A stretch of DNA of 64,000 nucleotides from positions 310,001-374,000 of the forward strand of contig CM042092.1 of the NCBI GenBank assembly GCA_023512835.1, written 5' to 3'. The position numbers and the translations under genes are program-made. The DNA is from Taxillus chinensis (Eukaryota; Streptophyta; Magnoliopsida; Santalales; Loranthaceae). The notes beneath the pieces are model-generated. The model saw only the letters and a list, made by a program, of their open reading frames with translations, had not been told where the DNA came from and ran no database searches. Below are positions 1 to 11,691 of this stretch, in pieces (position 1 is the stretch's first letter; each line of letters starts with the position of its first letter).

Positions 1-314
1 ATGCATTAGCATTAGGGCACTAACTTAATCATAATATGAGTGTCATGATTTGAAATGAGTAATTAATTTGAAATGAGCATACAATGAATTGAAATGTGAA
101 TACTGTGGAATGTGTTGAGACATGCTGATTTGAGAAACTATGATGTGTTGAAAATTTTAAAGTATGAGATTGTAATATGTATGTTGAGATCCTGTGAACA
201 TGATGTGTATACTTATGAGATGTTATTTGAGTACCTCATGGTCCTAGAGGTGAGGGTGTACTGAGCTTGAGAGATATTGATTCTAGCTCCACTTGTTTTT
301 GAAATGTGTAGACA
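1..314 (+). other. Leader of element A, no gene seen
   Basis: AT-rich sequence with many short TGA-rich stretches and no open frame of note lies before the gag ATG at 315. It is probably the untranslated leader between the missing 5' LTR and gag. No primer-binding site was found, so it lies upstream of the window. Confidence 0.4.
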
Positions 315-1783
315 ATGCCTCCTAGGATAGTTACCCGAGCTACCCCAGCTGCAAAGGATGAGTCTTCTGCACGTGCTGGACAAGAGGGAAGGCAGCAAAC
401 GGAGGGCAATGATCCCATGGAGCGGATCATGGCCCAAGTTAGGGCCTTGAGTGAAAATGTGCAAGGCATGCGAGAGGATCTCAGGGGAGAGATCCGAGAT
501 GAGATTAGGCGGGAGATGATGGCACAAAGAAACGGTCTTACCTTCTCCACCCCGTGAGACAGAGCCTCCACGTAGACAAGAGATACCGATGAGACGGGAG
601 GAGGAAGATGTGGTGACCCGGTTCCGGAAGGAACAACCACCGAGGTTCAAGGGAGGAGCTGATCCTCTAGCGGCAGAGCATTGGCTACGACAGATTGAGC
701 ACGTGTTCTCCTTTCTCTGACCCCGGGAGGAGGATAAAGTGAGGTTAGCAGTCAGGCAGTTGGAAGAGGAAGCCTTAGAGTGGTGGCTCAGCATTTCAGG
801 TAGCCGGGACATGCAAACCTTGTCATGGGAGGAGTTCCTTCAGTTGTTCCATGAGGAGTACTTCCCGGAGTCCTTGCGGTGGCAGAAACGGGAAGAGTTC
901 AGTGGTTTGAAACAAGGATCACGCATTGTGTCTGAGTATGAGCGTGAGTTCCAAGGACTGAGCCGGTTTGCCCCTGAGGCAATCTCTAGAGAGGACCTGA
1001 AGGCCCATAAGTTTACCATGGGACTCAGGCCTGCCCTGGCGAGGGGTGGAGATGCTGCGGCTGAGGACATATGCTGAGGTCGTGGAGACAGCTAAGATTG
1101 TGGAAAGAGGACTAGAGGAGGGTAAACAGGCTCATCAGGAGCGGCTAGCACAGAGTACGCGCGATAAGCAAGGAGACTCAAAGAGACCGAGAGTTGAGCT
1201 TGGAGGTAGCAGTTTTCCTAGGGACAAGGGCCAATCACCAATGGCTCCACCAAAGTCCCGTTACTCTGGAGGACCGGGGAACTCAGCTGGAGGTTTCCCA
1301 CGTGAGTGTACTTGTTGTGGGCAAACTGGACACATGAAACGTGAGTGTTCCAAGCAGCACCTACAGTGCCATAGCTGTGGGAAGACAGGACACCTTAATA
1401 CGGTGTGTTTCAGTAAGGGGAACAGCCGGGGAGCTGGTGGATTCGCATCAGGAGGGAGGAGTGAGACCCACATTCGGGCCCCAACTCCGAGGCCAACACG
1501 TTCATGGCAGGCGAGTCAGGCTGGTTCCACACATGCAAGGCCACAGGGAGAGAAGCAACCACAAGGCGGTTTAGAGAATCGTCCAAGTGGACATCAGACA
1601 GGGATCAAAGGACAAATAGGAGAGGCTAGTAGCAGGGCAAGCCATGGCAGAGTATTTGCGCTCACTTCAGCACCACCCAAGCGGGAGGAGTTGCCACCAT
1701 CCTCCGAGGAAGGCGAAGCCGGACCTTCGGTGGTTCGAGGTACTGTTTTGATATCTCGCACTATAGTTCTTTGTCTTGTTTGA
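315..1783 (+). pseudogene. Element A gag, broken
   Basis: Gag is the nucleocapsid precursor that packages retrotransposon RNA in cytoplasmic particles. The reading starts at ATG 315, shifts frame near 540-557, has an in-frame TGA near 718-720 and continues as a retrotransposon-gag domain (739-1077; W-rich block EALEWWLSISG, then EYEREFQGLSRFAPE). It shifts again near 1046-1077. The last part (1046-1783) has two CCHC zinc knuckles, CTCCGQTGHMKREC and CHSCGKTGHLNTVC, encoded about 1306-1400. Two knuckles are compatible with a chromovirus gag. The frame runs straight into the protease region, so gag and pol were probably one reading frame originally. At least two frameshifts and one stop make it non-functional. 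Confidence 0.8.
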
Positions 1784-4700
1784 TACCAGGAGCTTCGTGC
1801 TCCTTGATTGCTAAGTCCTTGGTTGAGAGCCTTGGACTTGATTGTGTGAGGGCAGATAAGCCCCTGAGTGTTGAGTCACCTGTGGGAGGTGCATCGACAA
1901 TAAACCGAGTGTGTCGTGAGTGTATGCTTACGATAGGAGATGTTGAGGTCACATTTTATTTGTATGTGATGCCCATGAGGACCTTTGATTTGATTTTAGG
2001 GATGGACTGGTTAATGGCCTTCCAGGCTAAGATTGACTGCTATAGACGACGGGTGTCATTTATTTCACCCACAAGGTTACTCTGTACCCTAGTGGGGGAA
2101 TGGGATGAGAATGCCGGGAGGGCTGGACTGACGAGAGGGCTATGGGGTAGTGTTACCCATAGGCTTGCTACACTTACTTTTGAGGAGGAAGGTAATATTG
2201 AAAAACGAGCGTGGCCAGTTGTTGTTGAGAATTTTCAGGATGTGTTTCCTAGGGAGTTACTGGAGTTGCCTCCACACAGGAGTGTTAAGTTCACAATCGA
2301 GTTATTGCCAGGAGTGGGACCTATCTCACAAGTGGCATACCGGATGGGACCTGCCGAGTTGAGGGAGCTTCAAAAGCAAATAAAGGAGCTGGGAGATAAA
2401 AGTTTCATTTGCCCAAGTACATCACCTTGGGGTGCACCAGTCTTGTTTGCTAAAAAGGCAGACGGTTCACTACGACTCTGCATTGATTATCAAAAGCTGA
2501 ACCAAGTGACGGTAAAGAACAAATACCCTTTGCCGAGGATTGATGATTTGTATGACCAGCTGAGTGGGGCACAGTGGTTTTCAAAGATTGATTTGCGTTC
2601 TGGGTATCATCAGGTGAGAGTCAGGAGCGAGGATATTCCTAAGACTACTTTCAGGTGTAGATATGGGCACTATGAGTGGTTAGTGATGCCTTTCGGGCTC
2701 ACGAACGCACTGGCAGTGTTCATGCACCCGATGAATCAGGTATTTGCCCCGTACCTAGATTCCTTTGTGGTGGTATTTATTGATGATATCCTTGTATACT
2801 CAAGGACCCGAGAGGAGCATGAGGAGCATTTGACTATGGTGTTACAGACGCTCCGAGACCACCAGTTGTATGCTAAATTCAGCAAGTGTAACTTCTGGAT
2901 GCAAGAGGTGCATTTCCTTGGGCATGTGGTATCTGCCGAGGGAGTTAGAGTGGACCCAACCAAGATTGAGTCTGTATCATCTTGGAAAAGGCCCACGAAT
3001 GTTTTTGAGATCCGTAGCTTCTTGGGTCTGGCAGGATATTACAGGCGTTTCGTGGAAGGGTTCTCTCGGTTAGCAGCACCGATGACAGCCCTGACACGAA
3101 AAGGAGTTAAATTCGAGTGGACGGACAAGTGTCAGCGAGCTTTTGAGGAATTGAAGACTCGTTTGACTACTGCACCAGTTTTGAGTCTACCACGGGATGG
3201 AGTGCCTTACAAGGTGTATTATGATGCAGGAACACAAAGTCATAGCTTATGGCTCACGACAGCTTAAGCCCCATGAGCAGAATTACCCAACGCATGATCT
3301 GGAATTAGCAGCAGTTATCTTTGCCTTGAAGTCGTGGCAACATTACCTGCTGAGGGAGAAATTTGTGGTATACACCAACCACAAAAGCCTACAGTATATC
3401 TTCACCCAGAGGGATCTAAATTTGAGACAGAGGAGATGGGTGGAGTACTTGCAGATGTTTGACTTTACACTCTCCTACACACCTGGAAAGGGGAATGTGG
3501 TTGCAGATGCACTGAGTAGGAAGGGAAAAGCTGAGGTTTCCATGAGAGAATGGAAAATGATGGAACAGTTAAGCGATCTTGCAGTGCACCCTGATTTTAG
3601 CAGTAGGGAAGCAGTCCTATGTTCTATTGCTGTAATGCCAGAGTTATACCATTGTGTCCGTGAGGGACAGTTGGGGGACGTGGACTGTGAAGTGATCCGG
3701 GCCCAGATAGAGGCCGGTGAACTATCTGAGGAATGGACAGAAGGAACTGAGCATGAGCTGAGATTTCGGGGGCGCTTGATAGTACCGTCCTCCTTACGCG
3801 AGGATGTGATGAGGGAGTTTCATCATTCCCGTTTGGCTGTGCATCCAGGAGGAACTAAGATGTATCATGCCGTGCGAGCACAGTTCTGGTGGCCAGGGCT
3901 GAAGAGGTGTATAGCAGAGTTTGTTTCCAAGTGCCTTACTTGTCAACAAGTAAAGTGGAAGTGGGAGCAAATTACCATGGATTTTGTGACAGGACTTCCT
4001 ACCACTTCTGGGAGGAATGATATGATTTTGGTCATTGTAGACCGATTAACTAAATCGGCCCATTTCTTGGCTATTCGGGAGCGAGACTCCATTGGAACAT
4101 TGAGCCAGCTGTATGTTGATGAGATTGTGCGATTGCATGGAGTGCCTTTGTCTATCGTTTCGGACAGAGATGCACGATTCACTTCTCGGTTTTGGAATGG
4201 TTTGCAAGAGGCATTGGGGACGCGGCTTAATTTGAGTACTGCTTTCCATCCTGAGACTGATGGTCAGTCAGAGAGGACCATTCAAACGTTGGAAGACCTA
4301 TTGAGAGCTTGTGTGCTTGATTTTGGGGGATCATGGGCTTCTCACCTTCCTTTGGTAGAGTTTGCCTATAATAATAGTTACCAGGCTTCTATTGGGATGG
4401 CCCCGTTTGAGACATTGTATGGCAGACCTTGCCGATCTCCATTATGTTGGGCAGAAGCTGGAGAGGCAGCTATGTTGGGACCCCAATTGGTCCAAGAGGC
4501 CACGGCAAAAGTCCAACTGATTAGGCAGCACCTTCTTACGGCCCAAAGTAGACAAAAGTCTTATGCGGATCGCCGACGCAGACCACTGGAGTTTTTGGTT
4601 GGAGACCACGTATTTCTTCGTGTTTCTCCACGGAGAGGGCATAAGCGATTTGGAAAGGGATCCAAGTTATCTCCACGATACATTGGACCGTTCGAGATTT

Positions 4701-5029
4701 TGAGCAGAGTTGGACCCGTCGCTTATAGGTTGGCATTACCTCCCAGTTTGAGCAGAGTTCATGATGTCTTCCATGTATCCCAGTTGCAGAAATACCATCC
4801 AGATCCCACACATGTGCTGGATTGGAGTACCCTGGATATTGGGGAGGACGTGACGATTGTTGAGGCACCAATCCGTATTTTGGATAGGCGCGTGAAGCAT
4901 TCAGAGGTAAGACTATTCCGTTGGTTCGGGTGTTGTGGAAACACGGCGGTATGGAGGAAGAGACTTGGGAACGTGAGGCCGAGATGCGTGCTCACTACCC
5001 CCGACCTGTTCGAGGACGAACAACCTTGA
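1771..5029 (+). pseudogene. Element A pol: protease, RT, RNase H, integrase, chromodomain remnant
   Basis: Protease: the active-site Asp-Thr codons (1782-1787) and the following Gly-Ala-Ser (1789-1797) are in different frames, one base apart. Reverse transcriptase spans about 2390-3010, with the catalytic FIDD aspartates at 2782-2787. RNase H: a deletion plus frameshift near 3227-3240 removes the residues after YYDA; the later TDHKS-type motif reads TNHKS. Integrase has the HH-CC finger (about 3820-3945), Asp in MDFVTGL, Asp in SDRDARF and Glu in GQSERTIQ. A short in-frame gap near 3947-3955 removes the linker between finger and core. GPF motif at about 4685. In the C-terminal chromodomain a one-base loss near 4888-4908 shifts IPLVRVLWKHGG to the next frame. 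Clearly inactive. Confidence 0.85.
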
Positions 5030-5180
5030 AGGGGGGGAGGAAGGCAAACATCAACATAGTCAGGTACTTGTCCAACTGGTTGTTTGATGCGTCTATTCAT
5101 TTGTGTTAGTGGTCTATTCTTTGGTTGTGGTTGTTGTTTCTTTTAGTTCTGCATTTTCTTTTCAAGGACGAAAAGTCTTT

Positions 5181-5192
5181 AAGGGGGAGAGG
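5181..5192 (+). promoter_or_regulatory. Polypurine tract of element A
   Basis: A purine run (AAGGGGGAGAGG) ends one base before the LTR start TGTAAGG. This is the expected site and composition of the plus-strand DNA primer of an LTR retrotransposon. The same tract recurs in reverse at 62110-62123 in element E. Confidence 0.85.
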
Positions 5193-5605
5193 ATGTAAGG
5201 ACCCGTGTTTAAGGGGCCTTAGAGACAGCAATGAGTTAGAGACCTTATTTTAACAAATGAATATCAGCACAATGATGTGCTCATCAAATGGTGAATTTTG
5301 ACTGTACTTGGACTAAATTTGGGATTTGAGGCCCAGAGGGGTATTTTTGGGATTTCACAAATAATTTTATATTCCCTTTTAAATTACCTGGGTTTGTATT
5401 TTGAGCTTTGGGCCTCCCTTCAAGGGAAAAACTCAATATGAGAGAGAGTGGGCTGTTTTGCCTTTCTTCTTGGGTTTACTTAACCATTGGGCTGCATTTG
5501 GTCTTGGGCTTCTATTAAAAACAAAATAAAAAGAAATAAAATAGGAGAAAAGAAAAGGGGACCAAACCCTACCTTCCCTGCAGCCGTCACACACATACAC
5601 ACCCA

Positions 5606-5606
5606 A

Positions 5607-5693
<87 letters not shown>
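5606..5693 (+). repeat. (GA)n microsatellite in LTR
   Basis: Nearly uninterrupted AG dinucleotides for about 85 bp, with one AAAG interruption near 5619. It creates long Arg-Glu and Leu-Ser open frames on the two strands, which are low-complexity artefacts. Confidence 0.95.
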
Positions 5694-5697
<4 letters not shown>

Positions 5698-6285
5698 CAA
5701 TCCAGAGGGAGACGACCCAGAGTGGAGGGGTTTCTGACGATCAAGGATCTCCTACAGACGACGGGAGGCCGGAGGCGTTGAGGCAGAAGGGATACAGATC
5801 GCTCCATTCTTTTCCCCTATTCTTTTCTGCAACACTTGAGGTAGGGATTTCAAGTTTTTCTCTAATTGCCGTCTCTCTTACAGATTTCTAGAATAAAATT
5901 TATGTGATGATCTGGGATGTTGAGAAGGGACCTTTTATATATATATTGAGTTTCTAAATTCTACCTTGAGCCTATGGATGATCTGGGGTTTTTGTCTGAG
6001 TTTTTCTAAATTTCTGAATCTCTGTGAGAGATTAATTATACTTTTGGGTTAGGGGTCATTTGTATACCCATTGTCTTGAAACTATTTAGATGAAAATTTT
6101 AGGAAAACCCTGTATTTGGCTTGGCTAAGGCCTCTGGTATTGGGAAATCATATGAGAGTGAGGCCAGAGTTGGTTTTAGACCCGGTTTATGGGCTTAGAA
6201 CCTCAATAACTTCTAAACTAAGACGAATTTGAGGTTGGTTCTTTAGGGAAAAATGATTAGAATGACAAAAGGAAGGTTTTGGAAC

Positions 6286-6520
6286 CTGCACGTGAGAAAG
6301 CCTTTTTCACTTGCAGATTCATTCTTGCTCCAAATAGCCCCAAATTTTAGGTGGAGCTTCCTTAGAGGCATATGAGTTGAAATACCTCTGCACGTGAAAA
6401 TGACCTTTTCACGTGCAACCTTGTTTTTGGCTAAAAATCATCCCTCAACCTTCTGGGATGGTTAGAATGATGTTTGGAGTTAATTCGCCTCTGCACGTGA
6501 CAATAGGTTGTCACGTGCAG
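6286..6520 (+). repeat. Three spaced G-box hairpins in the LTR
   Basis: Three inverted repeats centred on CACGTG lie at 6286-6316, 6389-6417 and 6491-6520, about 102 bp apart. The third is perfect: CTGCACGTGACA, a 6-base loop, then TGTCACGTGCAG. Flanking text also recurs (CTCTGCACGTGA), so this looks like an old tandem triplication. CACGTG is the core of plant bZIP/bHLH binding sites; a regulatory role is inference. Confidence 0.75.
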
Positions 6521-6782
6521 CTTGTTTTGGGCTCCCCTTGAGGTGGATAAGCTTCCTTTGAAAGGTTTTTTTTATGATCTAGACTATGAGTGAGAAATGT
6601 GTGGACTTCAGGGACCATGAGGAGTTAGGTGATGTTATATGTAATGATTTGATTGTTCTGGGACTATCTGTTGTTTTACATTCTGAGTTGAGTTTTTTGT
6701 ATGCTAAATGAGTTACATGTTTGTACTGTGTTTGTTGGGTTATGTTTATTGAGTTGTATATGTTGAAATGTGTATGCTGAGG

Positions 6783-6842
6783 ACCCCAGAAACGCGGGGA
6801 GTTGAGATAAGAACCCCAGAAACGCGGGGAATTGAGCTGAGT
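6783..6842 (+). repeat. 30-bp tandem repeat, two copies
   Basis: ACCCCAGAAACGCGGGGA occurs at 6783-6800 and again at 6813-6830 with similar 12-base spacers. Each copy can fold through CCCC and GGGG. Confidence 0.8.
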
Positions 6843-7534
6843 ATGGGACAGTCATTATACTGCACCCCTTGAGATAAGATTCACATTTGCCTGGTGTGGC
6901 ATGTCACGTCGCCGTGGTGGCGGGGTATCCTCTGCCCTCCTGTGCAGGCAGAGGTATGAGGCGTGTTTACTGGGTGATGATTATTGTTTAGCTTAGGTCA
7001 CTACACGAGCACATGCATCCACTTGACATGCATAGTTTTAGAGTGGGACGGGATTGGGGAGACTTGATCCCTACTGAGCTGTGGTGTGCTCACCCCTCCT
7101 ATGAACTGTTCTTTGCAGGACCTAGCAGGCGATAGGCAGAAGAGCTGAGTTGGTAGGCCGTTGAGGCTGTATGGCCTTATATATATATACATTTGGTTAT
7201 TTCGTTGTATTTGAGATTCTGTTTGCCTGAACTGTGTACCCTGGTTTTATTATTGGGAGCTTGTTCCCTAGTGGGTTGTAGAAGGGCTGGAAGCCTCTAA
7301 ACAATGTAATTGAGGTATTGTGTTGTGAGTACTGTATGTATGTATGTTGTGGTGGTGTGCTTGGCGTGGAAACAGGTACGTGCCCCTTGGCATGTTGACT
7401 TGTGTTACAGGGATAGGACAGCACCCGCGGTAGGTGTCCTCACTTTGGTGTTTACACCGAACCCTTGACCCTTCGGGTGCGGGCATGGGCAGTCATTACC
7501 CATTTCCTGGGAGAAGGAAACTTGGGGCGTGACA

Positions 7535-8569
7535 GGCCTAAGTCAACATGCATGCTCAATGAAAAAAAGGATCGATGTAGCCTCCAGTCGATGCGAGAAC
7601 ATTGGTTGATGTGGTCGACACGTGCATTAATGTGGTTGGGGTGGACTAAGATTAGTCGATCCGGACTTCTACTTTGTACCCTAGTATAAAAACGGCTAAT
7701 CTTTATCACTTTAGGGATATACAACTCTGAACAATGTCATATGACTGTTTGGTTTTCTTTTTAGATTCTCTATATCATCTAACAGAAATAGGTATAGATG
7801 TGAATGTAAGAAAGATTGTTATGATTAATTTTGATTCAATTTTATGCCTTTTATCTTTCTTGTGGAATTTACGCTAGCTATGGGTATTTTTGCCACAACC
7901 ATGCTAGGCTAAACCTCCATTCTAGGGGGGGGGGTGTCTTCGGATTAAAATTATTGTTGCCATGATTTAAATTGTAAACTATCATTTTTGAAAATTTATG
8001 ATATTGGACTTGCTCTATTTACATGATTAATGCTTTTCTATTGCAAAAATTGATTGATAGAATTAATTCAAGCTTAATTAAGCTGAATCGTTAATAAAAC
8101 ATGGTAAAGGAGAGTGAGGAATGAACAAACACATTTAACTTTGCTAAATCAAACCTTAAAGGTATATACCACGAGAAAAGGGTTTTTTGCTTTATGGGAA
8201 AATTAGGCCTTGAACACGAATTAAGACAAAGATAAGAAGTGGCTAGGGCAAAAGTATAATTAATTCCATTGTCTCATCCCTAGACATTCAACTTAACTGT
8301 TCGTACCCTATTAGTGTTGTAATTGCTTTATTTAGCTACAATTGCATCTCATTAATTAGTGGATTTTCATTAGTTTCAATTATTTCCTACTTTTGGTTCA
8401 AGTTAATGGTTTCTCAAGCATATCTAGAGTTTGCTAATCCTGGTGCTTATTTATCTCTTTATTCCCCATGGAATCGATATTCGGAGGTCATAATATATTT
8501 CCCTTTATTACTTGACTTGTGCACTATAGTAAGCCACATATCATGTCGGTCACAAATGAAGGCTGGTCA
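7535..8569. other. Intergenic, probably eroded LTR DNA
   Basis: No gene recognised. The stretch 7870-8530 (AAACCTCCATTCTAGG, a G run, later CCATGGAATCGATATTCGG and TATTACTTG) loosely follows the order of motifs in the Athila-type LTRs at 16675 and 25182. It may be a very old relative. This is a weak resemblance read by eye. Confidence 0.3.
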
Positions 8570-9400
8570 AGTGAAGGGTCCCGATTTTGGTTGACTAGGA
8601 CGGGTTTCAGTCTATTTAGTGGATTTGGTCGACTAGGGTGGTCGAGTTAGAGATGGTCAACTGAATTAGGGTGGTCTCAATTGACTAAGGCCTGCTTCTG
8701 GATGTTTTCCCGTCCTTTCATCGTGGTTTGGTCCCAAGTTTTGTGGAGAGTCCAATACGGAAATTTAAGGATGTGAGCCTATTAGTTAAAGGGGACTTGA
8801 GAAGTTTGGTTTGTTTTTTTATGCATGTATGTTTTGTCTTGATTTAATATGATTGGAGTGTGTATGAGATGTCATAATTGTTGTATATACTTTGTTTGCT
8901 TTAACATACTCGAGAGTTGCATGAGATGTCATGTATGGATCCTTGTGTAGTGATGACTTGTGCCTATGAGGCCAACCTTGATGACTAGCCTAGGAGGTAA
9001 TTTCTGTAGTGTTTGGGAGGCTGGATTTGCTTAAACCATGAGAGGCTATTGTGCCTAAGAGGCCTTGTTTGATATTGCTTAAAAGGTTACACTTGATTGT
9101 CTAGGAGGCGTACTATACAATGAGTTGTATGAGTTATACTGTTGAGTTAGTGATTTACATGTGATACTACATGAGCACATGCTTACACCTTACATATAGG
9201 CTATTTGAGTTGGGATGGGTTAAAGAGACATGATCCCTACTGAGTTGTGTTTGCTCACCTCTCCTGTTGTGTTTATCTTTGTTTGTTTCATGTGTTTACA
9301 AGAGCTAGGAGGTTTACCCGAGGTAGAGACTCTCATTTGTAGCTTTTTGTTGTCTTTTTTTTATTTCATTATTGTAAACTTGTTGTAACCCAAAAGGGGA
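8570..9400 (+). repeat. Eroded Tekay-like LTR fragment
   Basis: The block 9150-9270 (ACTACATGAGCACATGC, then a GGGATGGG stretch, GATCCCTACTGAG and GCTCACC) follows, in order, 7000-7095 of the element A LTR, so it is probably a diverged piece of the same LTR superfamily. Its first 120 bases are rich in GGTCGACT and GGTCAACT. No coding sequence is seen. Confidence 0.55.
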
Positions 9401-9841
9401 ACTAGTCTCACTCGACCAAGAACCCCTTTAGTCGACCTAATCTCACTTGACCAACCCAAGTCGACTCAAGCTGAAATATCCTATGGAATTCGAGTTGCTC
9501 AATTAAATAGAGTCTCTTTTAATCAACCATTATTCCTTCAAGCACACTTGGTGAAGTAAAACTCAAGAGCCTACTAGAAAATGACCTAGTCAACCAAACA
9601 ACTAAGCCTTTAATTGACCAAGCTTTAATCAATCACACCTTGTCGAGTAAACCGTGGGAATTGTCTAAGAAAAGAAGAGGTCAACCAAAGGAGGTCAATC
9701 AACCCAAACTACTCTCATTTTACCATGCTACAGTCGGCCTGGTCAACTTTATCTCTCATAAGTGACAGCTTTATAAACAACAACCATAAAACTTCATGTC
9801 TAAACATTAATCTACCTAATTTGGCCATCTAATAACCTCAT
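9401..9841. other. GTCGAC-rich intergenic stretch
   Basis: No gene seen. 9405-9725 is full of variants of CGACCAA, GTCGAC and TCAACCAA, the reverse complement of the motif type in 8600-8690 on the other side of the LTR fragment. Confidence 0.4.
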
Positions 9842-11660
9842 TGTTGGGCCCCGTTTTGTCCGGATTGGACATACTAACCTCATTTTTATATATCTTTCTG
9901 CTAATGATATACCTTGTTGAATAGGTCCATAAAGATTCCCCCACTACCAAGGAATGTTTAGAGTTGATGTTAACCCCAATTTGCATAAGATGAATACACT
10001 GACACGAACAGGGAAGCCCAAAATTGATAACCTCTGCTACAAGCTCCTTAAGTGCATCAAGGCCAATACCAGGTGGTAGAGCATGAAATTTCGAGACTAA
10101 TGCACTTGACCGTGCTCAATAAAGAAAGTTATGACCAAAACAATTTTCGTCAGAAAACGTCAAACTTGCCAAAAAATGGTCAATGCCTCTGGTCAAACTG
10201 CCCGAAAATGTGCTTGCGTGAAATAGTCTGAAATGTGTATTTAGGCAAATACGGGTCTTCTCAAACAATCTCCAAAATTTCGTCCATATTGGTGTTTTGG
10301 GTGGGGGTAAAAATGTAATTAAAAGTTAAAATAAACTCCAATATGGATTATGGTCAAACTGGAACATTGTGGTCAAATCCAGGATATCACTGATATGGAC
10401 TAAGGACTCCAGTGATATGGAGTAAGGATCCAAGCCTTCCACTGATCCGAATTAAAGCATCATTGATACGGAATAAGGATCCGACCCATCACTAATCCGG
10501 ATTAAAGCCTGACTGATACGGAATAAAGATCTAAGCATTCTACTAATCCTGGACTAAGCCTCCACTGATAAGGGAATAAGGATCCGAGACATCACTAATC
10601 CGGACTAAGCCTCCACTAATACAGAATAAGGATCCGAGCCTTCCATTGATCCGGACTAAGCCTCCACTGATACGAAGTAAGGATCCAAGTCTTCCATTGA
10701 TTTGGACTAAGCTTCCCTTGATACGGAATAAACTTCCAATCATTCGAATAAGCTCTAATTTTCCGGATTAAGCTTCAATCATCCAAAACAAGCTTCCAAT
10801 CATCCGGATAAGTTTCTCATGATACGGAACTGAGCCTCCAATGATATGGAATAAGTTCCTCATGATACGAATCTGAGCCTTCCATTGATTCGGATCCGAG
10901 CCTCCACTGATCTTTGACCCTATCAACCTTTGACCTTTGCTGTTTGGCCTACCCACAGGCTCGCTCACTGTTTCTTCACGAGATGTGTTGGTATTAGCTG
11001 TATAGGTGCTTTTCAACGTCTGTCGGTCATATATGCTCATATGCAAACAAAAGGGCAAGCACGGGTCATCCAACCACTCAACCGCAGCTGGAAACTTGCA
11101 ATAAAAAAGGTAGACACTCATAATGGAGACATAAATGCGCATTAATGATAGTGCAGCCAAAGTTTGCCCTTCTATAAAAGGAGGTTTGCTCCCCACATGC
11201 AAAAGAGGAAGGTATCGGTAAGAGGGGAGATTATTTTGCAAGAGAAATCAGACAGATGAGATCCAAAAGAGAGAGGACGTTCTGTCATTCTACTATTCAG
11301 TCATTTTCTCAGACGAACCCCTTTGCCTAGAAAGACTCTCTAAATAAGTTCATTTGCATTTTCGGCCACTAGTCTTTGGAGTCGTGCCTCCTCGCCAACG
11401 TTGCTGCAATCGAAGCCCCAAGTCCAAGACAAAGTTGGGTCAATTTTTATTTCGTTGTCTTAATCTATTCTTTTTTTGTTTATAATTGTTGTATTGTGTT
11501 GATTCTTTTCTTTATCTTTATTTTTTTATTTTTTGTTTGTAATTGTCGTATTGTATTGTGTGTTATCTCTTTTTCCGCAAAGTTGTAATATATAATAGCA
11601 AGAAAACAAAAAAACAAAAAGAAAAAAGAAAACAACAATGAGAGGCATAAAAAAATATAA

Positions 11661-11691
<31 letters not shown>

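Larger units (their letters stand above)
1..7534 (+). mobile_element. Element A: Ty3/gypsy chromovirus (Tekay/Del type), 5' end outside window
   Basis: The order seen is leader, gag, protease, reverse transcriptase, RNase H, integrase, chromodomain remnant, polypurine tract and a 2.3 kb 3' LTR that begins TGTAAGGACC and ends GCGTGACA. Protease-RT-RNaseH-integrase order defines Ty3/gypsy; the GPF motif after integrase and the chromodomain block place it among chromoviruses, and the long LTR fits the Tekay/Del lineage (family knowledge). The element is dead: several frameshifts, a stop and at least two deletions break gag and pol. The 5' LTR and primer site are not in the window, so the target duplication cannot be tested. 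Confidence 0.85.
5194..7534 (+). repeat. 3' LTR of element A (about 2.34 kb)
   Basis: The LTR starts TGT right after the polypurine tract and ends ACA in GGGGCGTGACA; the ends match those of the solo LTRs at 20403, 36206 and 50384 (TGTAARGACYCG ... GGGCGTGWCA). It holds a long GA microsatellite, three G-box hairpins, a 30-bp tandem repeat and short ORFs that look fortuitous. The LTR should contain promoter and polyadenylation signals, but none was identified with confidence. Confidence 0.85.

Noticed and set aside
5433..5891. Long open frames over the GA microsatellite on both strands
   Set aside because: Low-complexity Arg-Glu and Leu-Ser translation of a dinucleotide repeat; no domain.
10543..10743. 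17-residue repeat protein on the minus strand
   Set aside because: Explained by the 51-bp DNA tandem repeat; no start context or other support.
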